64,000 bases of DNA, taken from positions 62,001 to 126,000 of the forward strand of contig CAVXNC010000025.1 in assembly GCA_963762865.1 (NCBI GenBank), written 5' to 3'. Each line of letters opens with the position of its first letter. Positions within the stretch are counted from its first letter, which is position 1. The notes beneath the pieces were generated by a model that saw only the letters and a list, made by a program, of their open reading frames with translations, made no database searches and was not told where the DNA came from. This stretch comes from DATHAP01 sp963762865. GTDB lineage: Bacteria > Actinomycetota > Actinomycetes > JACCUZ01. This document shows positions 17,172 through 24,725 of this stretch, one piece after another. The translations under genes and the position numbers were made by a program.

Positions 17172-18683
17172 ATGACCCCGCCCACCGTTCGGTTGCGCCC
17201 GTCGGCGGGCGGGCGCGTGGATGTCGCGGAGGTCACCCGGCAGCTCCAGCAGTCGTTCGGCGTGCGACTCAGCCCCGTGACTGCCGTACGCCGCACCAGC
17301 CTGGACACCTTCGACAGCCGGCTGGCGGCTGCTGGACTGAGACTGGTGCACGAGGTCTCCGGGACCGGTGGGCGGACCAGTGTGCTTCGGCTGCAGGGCG
17401 CAGCGGACGAGCGCCTGACGGCCGACGCCGACGGACTGACTGCCCCACTGATGGCCGACGGCCTCCCGGGCGGCCGGCTGCGCGACACCGTCGCGCCGCT
17501 GATGGGGATCCGAGCACTGGTCGCCGGGGCCGAGCACCGTCACCGGGTGCGAAGCGCTGAGCTGCGCAACGACGACGACAAGCTGGTCGTGGTGATCGAC
17601 CTCGACGAGCCGTCCGACGCGTCGACCGAGGACGGCGCCGAGGTGACGGTCCGACCGCTGCGCGGCTATGACCGGGACGCAGGCCGGGCCGTGCGCGCGC
17701 TGCGACGGTGCGGACTGGTCACCGCCGAACCTGTGCAGCCGCCGTCGGTCGACGAGGCGCCGGAACCTGCCGTCCGCCCGACCTCTCCCGCCTCGGACCT
17801 GCTGGCCCAGGTGCTCGGTGGCTTCCTGGACACGATGCGCGCCAACCTCGACGGCCTGGTCGCCGACGTGGACACCGAGTTCCTGCACGACTTCCGGGTG
17901 GCGGTTCGTCGCACGCGGTCGACGCTCAAGCTGAGCCGGGCCGCGTTGCCGGACGGCGTGGCCGACCGGTGGGAGCCGCAGTTCAAGTGGCTAGGTGACC
18001 TGACCACGCCGGTGCGCGACCTCGACGTCTACCAGCTCGACCTGCCGACGATGGCCACCTGGCTGGTGGGTGCGGCACCGCGCGACCTGGTGCCCCTCGA
18101 GCAGCACCTGCACCAGCACCGGGTCGTCGAGCGTCGAGCCTTGCTGCGCGGCCTCCGTTCCGCGCGCTTCACCAAGCTGCTCGCCGACTGGCAGCAGACG
18201 GTCGACGGGCTCGCGGACAGCGACCCGTCGGCGATGCCGGCCGCCCGCGAGCTCGCGGCGCGCAGCATCCGGCGCGCGGGGCGTCGCGTCCTCCGGAACG
18301 GACACGCGGTGCACGCCGACTCCCCGGCCGGGGACCTGCACTCGCTGCGCAAGAGGTGCAAGGAGCTGCGCTACGCCCTCGAGGTCTTCTCGCCGGTCAT
18401 CGACGCGACGGATCGCAAGCGCCTGGTGGCCGACCTCAAGGTGCTCCAGGACGTCCTCGGCCGCTTCCAGGACACCGAGGTGCAGCGCGGAGCACTGCGC
18501 GACTTCGCCACCGAGATGATGGCCGACGGGACCCCTGCCGAGGCGGTCCTCGCCATGGGTGAGCTGATCGGTCACCTCGACACGGCCCAGGACGACGCGC
18601 GCCGCGAGTTCGACGACGCCTTCGCCCGCCTGGCCCGTCCCGAGAACCAGCGTCGGCTGGGCCGTCTCGGGGGTGCGGCATGA
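17172..18683 (+). CDS. CHAD domain protein with degenerate CYTH-like N-terminus
   Basis: A 503-residue protein. Residues about 225-500 are a CHAD domain with its conserved basic/histidine motifs: FLHDFRVAVRRTRSTLK, LGDLTTPVRDLDVY and LHSLRKRCKELRYALEVF. CHAD helices bind polyphosphate, and CHAD proteins can sit on polyphosphate granules. The first 200 residues look like a worn CYTH fold (TFDSRLAAAGLRL, AEHRHRVRSAELRN) but lack the catalytic ExExK triad, so enzymatic triphosphatase activity is unlikely. The ATG start (MTPPTVRLR) follows a PHO-box-like repeat. Its stop overlaps the ParA start (ATGA), implying translational coupling. Confidence 0.85.
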   Translation: MTPPTVRLRPSAGGRVDVAEVTRQLQQSFGVRLSPVTAVRRTSLDTFDSRLAAAGLRLVHEVSGTGGRTSVLRLQGAADERLTADADGLTAPLMADGLPGGRLRDTVAPLMGIRALVAGAEHRHRVRSAELRNDDDKLVVVIDLDEPSDASTEDGAEVTVRPLRGYDRDAGRAVRALRRCGLVTAEPVQPPSVDEAPEPAVRPTSPASDLLAQVLGGFLDTMRANLDGLVADVDTEFLHDFRVAVRRTRSTLKLSRAALPDGVADRWEPQFKWLGDLTTPVRDLDVYQLDLPTMATWLVGAAPRDLVPLEQHLHQHRVVERRALLRGLRSARFTKLLADWQQTVDGLADSDPSAMPAARELAARSIRRAGRRVLRNGHAVHADSPAGDLHSLRKRCKELRYALEVFSPVIDATDRKRLVADLKVLQDVLGRFQDTEVQRGALRDFATEMMADGTPAEAVLAMGELIGHLDTAQDDARREFDDAFARLARPENQRRLGRLGGAA

Positions 18684-19414
18684 GGGTCGTGGCGACGTAC
18701 AACATCAAGGGTGGCGTCGGGAAGACGACCACGGCGGTCAACCTGGCACACCTGGCGGCTGTCGGCGGCGCCCGGACCCTGATCTGGGACCTGGACCCGC
18801 AGGCCGCGGCGACCTTCCTCTTCCGGGTGAAGCCGCGGGTCAAGGGCGGCAGCCGGGCGCTGGTCACGCGCCGCCGTCCGATCGACGAGGCGATAAAGGG
18901 GACCGACTTCCCGGGCCTCGACCTGCTCCCCGCCGACTTCAGCTATCGCAACATGGACCTGGAGCTCGACGACACCAAGCGCCGGATCCGCAGGCTCCGC
19001 CAGCTGATCGAGAGCGTTCGCGACGACTACGACGTCGTGGTCCTCGACTGTCCGCCCAGCGCGTCACTGGTCAGCGAGAACGTGATGAACGCGGCCGACC
19101 TGCTGCTCGTCCCGCTCATCCCCGCGACGCTGTCGCTGCGGACGTTCGACCAGCTGACGCGCTTCGTCGCGGACTCCGACGGGCGACGGCCCGAGGTGAT
19201 GGCCTTCTTCTCGATGGCCGACCGCCGCAAGAAGCTGCACCGCGAGGTCATCGACGGGATCCCGCGCGACCGGGCCAGGGTGGCCGAGACGGTCGTCCCG
19301 TCGCTGTCGCTCATCGAGCAGATGCCAGAACGACGGGCACCGGTGACGGCCTTCGCACCGAGCAGCCGGGCGGCGCAGTGCTACCGAGACCTGTGGCGGG
19401 AGGTGTCGTCGTGA
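18680..19414 (+). CDS. ParA/McdA-type partitioning ATPase in the polyphosphate locus
   Basis: A 244-residue single-domain ParA-family ATPase. The deviant Walker A has both lysines (NIKGGVGKTT, residues 9-18), Walker A' is LIWDLDPQAAA (about 34-44) and Walker B is VVVLDCPPSAS. There is no N-terminal helix-turn-helix, no neighbouring parB and no parS-like site, so it is not the chromosome partition protein. It is locked between a CHAD gene (4-base overlap) and a MutT1-like gene (4-base overlap). ParA-type ATPases of this small kind place carboxysomes, storage granules and chemoreceptor arrays on the nucleoid. Here the cargo could be polyphosphate granules, with CHAD proteins as the link. That role is inference. 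Confidence 0.88.
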   Translation: MRVVATYNIKGGVGKTTTAVNLAHLAAVGGARTLIWDLDPQAAATFLFRVKPRVKGGSRALVTRRRPIDEAIKGTDFPGLDLLPADFSYRNMDLELDDTKRRIRRLRQLIESVRDDYDVVVLDCPPSASLVSENVMNAADLLLVPLIPATLSLRTFDQLTRFVADSDGRRPEVMAFFSMADRRKKLHREVIDGIPRDRARVAETVVPSLSLIEQMPERRAPVTAFAPSSRAAQCYRDLWREVSS

Positions 19415-20301
19415 GCCGGCCGGTCGTTCGAGCGGCCGGCGGTGTCCTCTGGCGGGGCGACCCGGCGGCACCCGAGGTCGCGGTGATCCACCGGCCGCAG
19501 TACGACGACTGGTCGCTGCCCAAGGGCAAGGCCAAGCGCGGCGAGCACCTGCTGCTGACCGCACTCCGGGAGGTCGAGGAGGAGACCGGCGGGCGCGGCG
19601 TGCTCGGTCCGCACCTGACGACGACGCGTTACCGGGTCGTCTCGCGCGGCCGCCTGGCCGACAAGGTGGTGACGTACTGGTCCATCGCCTGGACAGAGGG
19701 GGCCTTCGAACCGAGCCTGGAGGTCGACGAGATGCGGTGGATGCCGGTCGCCGAGGCTCGCCGCACGGTGACCAAGCGCTCAGACGCGGCGGTGCTGCGG
19801 GCGTTCGAGCGGGCACCCCGCGGCACCCGGCCCCTGGTGCTGCTGCGCCACGGCGCGACCACGTCCCAGTCGGGCAAGCGGCACCGCAAGCGTCAGGCGC
19901 TGAGCCGGACCGGCCGGGAGCAGGCGTCCGCGCTGGTGCCGCTGCTGCACACGCTGGGCGCCGAGCGGCTCCTCAGCGCCGACGTGCCGGCGTGCACCGA
20001 CACGTTGCGGCCGTTCGGGCGTGCTGTCGGCGTGCAGATCCAGGTGGACTCCCGTCTCGACCGCGACTCGTTCCCCGAGCACGAGCAGGACCTGGCGGCC
20101 GACCTGCGACGAGGCGGCGCCGACGAGACCCTCGTCGTCTGCTCCTCGCGGCAGGTGATCGCCGAGCTGGTCGCCAGCCTGGGCCACGGGTCGACGGTGC
20201 GGCCGCCGCGCGACAGGTCGGTCCGCAAGGGCGGATGGTGGCTCCTGCACCTGCGGGACGGCTCGGTCAGCTCCTACGAGCGCCACGATCCCGCGGCCTG
20301 A
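19411..20301 (+). CDS. MutT1-like Nudix hydrolase fused to histidine phosphatase
   Basis: A 296-residue protein with an intact N-terminal Nudix domain and a C-terminal histidine-phosphatase domain. The Nudix box is complete within GKAKRGEHLLLTALREV followed by EEETGG (about residues 36-58). The phosphatase motif is LVLLRHGATT, with CSSRQVIAELVA further on. This is the architecture of mycobacterial MutT1, which hydrolyses 8-oxo-guanine nucleotides and diadenosine polyphosphates and also lies near ppk. The start is the GTG overlapping the ParA stop (GTGA). The likely role is to clean up nucleotide or dinucleotide polyphosphates in the polyphosphate pathway. Confidence 0.88.
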   Translation: MSRPVVRAAGGVLWRGDPAAPEVAVIHRPQYDDWSLPKGKAKRGEHLLLTALREVEEETGGRGVLGPHLTTTRYRVVSRGRLADKVVTYWSIAWTEGAFEPSLEVDEMRWMPVAEARRTVTKRSDAAVLRAFERAPRGTRPLVLLRHGATTSQSGKRHRKRQALSRTGREQASALVPLLHTLGAERLLSADVPACTDTLRPFGRAVGVQIQVDSRLDRDSFPEHEQDLAADLRRGGADETLVVCSSRQVIAELVASLGHGSTVRPPRDRSVRKGGWWLLHLRDGSVSSYERHDPAA

Positions 20302-20310
20302 AGGGACGCC

Positions 20311-21825
20311 ATGGACCAGCACCTGGAGATCGAGGCGAAGTACGACCTCGCGGCGGAGGCCGACCTGCCGGACCTGACCGAGGTCGAGGGCGTCGACGCG
20401 GTCCGGCAGCAGCCGGCCGTCACCCTTACCGCCACCTACTACGACACCGCAGACCACGCCCTCCTGCGTCGCGGCGTCACCCTGCGGCGCCGCGAGGGCG
20501 GGGTCGACGAGGGCTGGCACCTGAAGGTGAAGGTGGCCCGCGGCGAACGGCTGGAGCTCCGCCGCCCGCTGGGCCGCGGCGCCGTGCCGCCGACCGCGCT
20601 GACCGACCTGCTCACCGTCCTGGCCCCTTCGGACCAGCTGCGCCCGGTCGCGACACTCGTGACGCACCGCACCGTGCTGAACCTCGTCGGGGGTGACGTG
20701 GTCCTGGCCGAGGTGGCGGACGACGTCGTCACCGCAACGCGCGACGTGGCCGGCAACGGTGAGGTGGCGAAGGATGGCGAGCGGACCATCTGGCGTGAGG
20801 TCGAGGTCGAGCTGGTGGACGGCGACCGGGCCGTGCTCAGCCGGGTCGACAAGGTCCTGCGCCGCGAGGGACTGCACCCCAGCGCGTCGACCTCGAAGGT
20901 CGGTCGGGTGCTGGCCCCTGACGCGCCGCCCGATGCTCCGGTGGGTCCGGGACGCAAGTCCGAGGTGTCGGAGGTCGTCCTCGACAACCTCCGGCGGGTC
21001 ACCGGGGAGCTGCTGGCCGACGACCCGATGCTCCGGCTGGGCCGACCCGGCGCAGCCTCTCGTCAGGCGGACACGCTGCGTCGGAGCCTCACGCTGCTGG
21101 CTCTCGTGCGCAGCCACCAGGTCTCGGCCGACACCCGGCCGGTGGAGCGTGACCTGGCATGGGTGCTGGGCGCGGTCCAGGACGTCGCGCTCGTCGAGGA
21201 GGCCGCCGCAGCGATCGACGCGATCCTTCGCGACGAGCCCCGCACCCTGGTGATGGGGCCGGTGCGACGCCGGGCCGACCGTGAGGTGGCCGCGGCGTCC
21301 AAGGCGGCGACGGCGACGCTCCTGGAGGTGCTGGGGTCGCCGCGCTACGCCCAAGCCGTTGCAGCGCTCGAGCAGATCGCGGACAGCCGCCGCGAGGACC
21401 AGACCTTTGGCCGGGCCGCGAAGGTCCTCCCCGTGCTCTCCCGGGATGCTGCCAAGCGGCTCGAGCGCCGGCTCGGCCGACTCGCGAAGGCAGCCACCGT
21501 CGACGAGGCCGCCGACCGCGCGGAGGCGGCGACGAGGACATCGGTCGCGGTCCTGGTCACGGACGCCGCCGCCGCTGATGTGGCGGCGAGGACGGGGGTG
21601 CCGCGGGCGGTGGTGCTGGACTGCAGATCGCTGCTCTGGCAGCTCGACGTGCACCGGCGGGCGCAGGAGCTGCTGCGGGAGATGGGCGTCCAGGCGCACC
21701 TGGCCGGGGAGAACGCCTTCACCTTCGGCCGCGCCCACGGCCTCATCGAGGGGTCTGCCGCTGGGACCCGCAAGCGCCTCGCCCGGCGCCGCAAGCAGCT
21801 GCGCGCGCACCGTCGCAACCGCTGA
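20311..21825 (+). CDS. CYTH domain protein with degenerate CHAD C-terminus
   Basis: A 504-residue protein. Residues 1-210 are a CYTH (triphosphate tunnel) domain with the catalytic EIEAKYDL motif at the start, TATYYDTADHALLRRGVTLR, and the tunnel motif EVEVELVDGD. Such domains hydrolyse inorganic triphosphate or act on phosphorylated substrates. The rest is helical and placed like a CHAD domain, but the histidine/arginine motifs are missing (RQADTLRRSLTLLAL in place of HxxRVxxRR). It mirrors the CHAD gene at 17172, where the opposite half is worn. A nine-base gap with an AAGGGA ribosome-binding site separates it from the MutT1-like gene. Confidence 0.85.
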   Translation: MDQHLEIEAKYDLAAEADLPDLTEVEGVDAVRQQPAVTLTATYYDTADHALLRRGVTLRRREGGVDEGWHLKVKVARGERLELRRPLGRGAVPPTALTDLLTVLAPSDQLRPVATLVTHRTVLNLVGGDVVLAEVADDVVTATRDVAGNGEVAKDGERTIWREVEVELVDGDRAVLSRVDKVLRREGLHPSASTSKVGRVLAPDAPPDAPVGPGRKSEVSEVVLDNLRRVTGELLADDPMLRLGRPGAASRQADTLRRSLTLLALVRSHQVSADTRPVERDLAWVLGAVQDVALVEEAAAAIDAILRDEPRTLVMGPVRRRADREVAAASKAATATLLEVLGSPRYAQAVAALEQIADSRREDQTFGRAAKVLPVLSRDAAKRLERRLGRLAKAATVDEAADRAEAATRTSVAVLVTDAAAADVAARTGVPRAVVLDCRSLLWQLDVHRRAQELLREMGVQAHLAGENAFTFGRAHGLIEGSAAGTRKRLARRRKQLRAHRRNR

Positions 21826-21861
21826 CCGACCGGTCGGCTCCTTGCGGCTCGCCGGCTCCGG

Positions 21862-22749
21862 TCAGACGCCGCCGGCGCGCTCCGAGAGGTCGGCGAGGAT
21901 CCGCGCCATCTGCGCGGCCAGCGACAGGTGACCCTCGTCCGGGTAGAGGTGCGCCTTGGCCGTCGGGATGTGCGCGGCCAGCCACTCGCCGTGGCCGAAC
22001 GGCACCATCAGGTCGTGGGCGCCCTGCCACACCGACACCGGCACGGTTATGGCCTTCAGGTCGAACCCCCACGGCCGGGCGAACGCCAGGTCGTCGTCGT
22101 GCCACCCGCCGACGCCGTTGATGACCGCCCGGCGGAAGGTGGCGGCGACCACCTCGGCGAACTCTCCGGTCAGAGCGGCGCGGTCGACCTCGTCGGTCAG
22201 GCCGCTGAGCATCTCGGCCACCTGCGGGCCGGTGAGGTTCGCCAGGTCCGGTGCCTGGGGCTCGATGACGTCCCAGAGCTGCTCCGGGTGGGTCGCGGCC
22301 AGCGTGTACTCCTCGACGTTCTCCGCGCCCATCCCGGCGCCCCAGTCGAGACCTTCGGCGTCGTAGGGCGCGACCCCGGCGAGGGTGGCGGCCGCGGCGC
22401 ACCGGTCCGGCAGGAGGGCGGCGCACGCGAGGGCGTGCGGCCCGCCACCCGACCAGCCGAGGACGACGAACCGGTCGTGGCCGAGCGCGTCGAGGATCGT
22501 GGCGACGTCGGCCGCGGCGTCGGCGACCGTACGTCCGGGCTGGCGCGACGACTCGCCGAACCCCGGCCGCGAGTAGCCCACCAGCCGCCAGCCGCGCTCG
22601 GCGGACCAGGCCGCCATCGCCGGGTCCTCGGCGATCGCCGTCGGCGAGCCGGTGATGTAGACGAGCGGGAAGGCGTCCGGCGGTCCGGACGTCATGACCT
22701 CGAGCTCACGACCGTCCGGCGTCGGCACCATCGTCCACTCGAACGTCAT
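21862..22749 (-). CDS. Alpha/beta hydrolase
   Basis: A soluble 295-residue hydrolase. The nucleophile elbow is GWSGGG (about residues 97-102), the oxyanion region is VYITGSPTA near residue 30, and DLMVPFGHGEW plus DEGHLSL near the end supply the acid and histidine of the triad. The type is that of general esterases or epoxide-hydrolase-like proteins; the substrate cannot be inferred. It converges on the CYTH-CHAD gene. Confidence 0.85.
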   Translation of the reverse strand: MTFEWTMVPTPDGRELEVMTSGPPDAFPLVYITGSPTAIAEDPAMAAWSAERGWRLVGYSRPGFGESSRQPGRTVADAAADVATILDALGHDRFVVLGWSGGGPHALACAALLPDRCAAAATLAGVAPYDAEGLDWGAGMGAENVEEYTLAATHPEQLWDVIEPQAPDLANLTGPQVAEMLSGLTDEVDRAALTGEFAEVVAATFRRAVINGVGGWHDDDLAFARPWGFDLKAITVPVSVWQGAHDLMVPFGHGEWLAAHIPTAKAHLYPDEGHLSLAAQMARILADLSERAGGV

Positions 22750-22971
22750 CGTCGCTCCTTCGGTTCGGGAAGATGGTGCGCAACCGGCGCTCGACGACCG
22801 CCCGCAGGTCCGCAGTCTGCTCTTGGTGGAGGCGGTGCCGCCAGGTCGAAAAGCGTCAGATGCGCGGTGCGCGATGGACGGATCGACGCGTGCCGGCCGG
22901 GGGGAATTCGCCCTCCAGGGTCACCGATCCGGAAGGGACGCACCGCGACATCCGATGCCAGGTCTCTGTGG

Positions 22972-23044
22972 TGGGCCCCGCGAGGCTCGAACTCGCGCGC
23001 GACGGATTAAAAGTCCGCTGCTCTACCAACTGAGCTAGAGGCCC
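22972..23044 (-). tRNA. tRNA-Lys (anticodon TTT)
   Basis: Reading the minus strand, the acceptor GGGCCTC pairs with GGGGCCC (one G-T pair). The D-arm is GCTCAGTTGGTAGAGC, the anticodon loop CTTTTAA with anticodon TTT, and the T-arm GCGAGTTCGAGCCTCGC. The discriminator is A and a CCA end is encoded, which extends the transcript to 22969. All canonical positions are present. Confidence 0.97.
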
Positions 23045-23168
23045 GAGTACTGCGACGGTCGCAAGACTCAAGCCGCTGATCCGGTACCGCCAGCCTAGCG
23101 CCCACGAGCGACGTCCCAGCGATCAGCCTCCGGGCAATGGAGGCCGGTCGGTGTGGGACGGTGACGCC

Positions 23169-23501
23169 ATGCAGAAGCTGTCGTTGACCGCCCTCGCCCG
23201 CGAGCACCTGACGAGCGCGCGGGGAGCGCCGAGCGGCCGCAGCGCTGCGACGGCGTACGGGGGCCACGAGCGCCAGCTGCGCCAGACAGTCATCGCGTTG
23301 GCGGCCGGGCGCCGGCTCGACGAGCACGAGAACCCCGGCGAGGCGACCGTGCACGTGCTGACGGGGAGAGTCCGGCTCAGCGCCGGAGAGATCAGCTGGG
23401 AGGGCTCCCCCGGCGACCTCCTGATCGTGCCTGATGCCCGGCACGCGCTCGAGGCGCTCGAGGACTCCGCTGTGCTGCTGACCGTGGCCAAGCACGGCTG
23501 A
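23169..23501 (+). CDS. Small cupin-domain protein
   Basis: A 110-residue single cupin. Motif 1 is degenerate (LDEHENPGEATVHVLTGRV) with one or two of the usual histidines, and motif 2 is GDLLIVPDARHALEALED with a conserved Pro and His. Such small cupins often sense or bind small ligands. The ATG giving MQKLSLTALA is preferred over an upstream ATG with a poor context. No partner gene is evident. Confidence 0.78.
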   Translation: MQKLSLTALAREHLTSARGAPSGRSAATAYGGHERQLRQTVIALAAGRRLDEHENPGEATVHVLTGRVRLSAGEISWEGSPGDLLIVPDARHALEALEDSAVLLTVAKHG

Positions 23502-23530
23502 CCCGCTGGCCGTCACGTCGTCGGCGGCCG

Positions 23531-24722
23531 TCAGGTCGCGAGCCGCGCCGTGTCGCGCGCGATGACGAGCTCCTCGTCGGTCGGCACGACCAACGCCACC
23601 GGAGACTCGCCCGCGCTCACCCGGCCGTCACTCTGCTCACCGTGCGCGGCGTTCGCCGCGTCGTCGACGGCCAGACCCAGCACCCCGAGCCGACCGAGCA
23701 CCGCGGCACGCACCTCCACCGACTTCTCGCCGATGCCGCCGGTGAAGACCAGCGCGTCCAGCCCGTCGAGCGCGACTGCCAGCGCACCGACGGCCTTCGC
23801 CGCGCGGTAGCAGAAGACGTCGATCGCGAGCTGCGCCGTCTCCGACCCGCCGGCCGCTTCCTCCACGAGCGTCCGCATGTCGTTGCTCGACCCCGAGAGC
23901 CCGAGCAGCCCGCTCTTCGAGTTGAGCGCGTCGAGCACCCCGTCGACATCGAGCTCGAGCTTCTTGGCGACGTACGCGACAAGTGCGGGGTCGACGTCAC
24001 CGCTGCGCGATCCCATGACAAGACCTTCGAGCGGGGTCAGCCCCATCGTCGTGTCGATCGACTCACCGTCGCGGACGGCGGCAGCGCTGCACCCGTTGCC
24101 CAGGTGCAGGGTCACGATCCGGAGCGACTCCACCGGTCGCCCCAGCATCTCCGCCGCGCGCCGCGAGACGTAGTAGTGGCTCGTGCCGTGGAAGCCGTAT
24201 CGCCGGACGTCGTGCTGCTCGTACCACTCCGTCGGCACCGCGTAGCGGTAGGCCACCGGGGGCAGCGTCCGGTGGAAGGCGGTGTCGAAGACCAGCACGT
24301 GCGGTACGTCCGGAAGCAGCCGTCGTGCGGCCTCCACGGCCTCCCGGTTGGCCGGCAGGTGCAGCGGCGCGAGCTCGGTGAGCTCGGCCAGCCCGGCCAT
24401 CACCGAGTCGTCCACGACGACCGACTCGGTGAAGCGGCGACCGCCGTGCACCACGCGGTGCCCGACCCCCACCACCGACGCGCGCTCGTCCGCCGTCAGC
24501 TCGCCGAGCAGGTGCCCGATCACGCCGCTCGGCGAGGTGTCCGACGGGGTCGACGACGACTCGTCGTCCCCACGCCGCCACTGGACCGACGGCGTCCGAC
24601 GTGCCGACCTTCTCGGCGAGCGCGGTCAATGCACGGTCGCCCGTCGACGGGTCGACGAGCGCGACCTTGACCGACGAGCTGCCGCCGTTGAGGACGAGGA
24701 CCGATCCGGTGCCGGCAGCCAC
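23531..24722 (-). pseudogene. ackA: Acetate kinase, frameshifted
   Basis: Converts acetyl phosphate and ADP to acetate and ATP. The N-terminus (GSVLVLNGGSSSVKVAL, phosphate-binding loop) is in one frame from GTG 24722. The remainder, with VVGVGHRVVHGGRRF, VFDTAFHRTLP, YGFHGTSHYYV, TLHLGNGCSAAA and FTGGIGEKSVEVRA, is in another frame to 23531. The break falls near 24575-24605 and fits one extra base. All catalytic motifs survive, so the gene is probably intact in the organism and the break a sequence error. It starts three bases after the phosphoketolase stop, forming a xfp-ackA operon. Confidence 0.88.
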
Positions 24723-24725
24723 CCC

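Noticed and set aside
18680..19414. ParA as the chromosome or plasmid partition protein
   Set aside because: No parB neighbour, no parS-like 16-base palindromes, no rpmH/gidB context, and tight coupling to polyphosphate genes.
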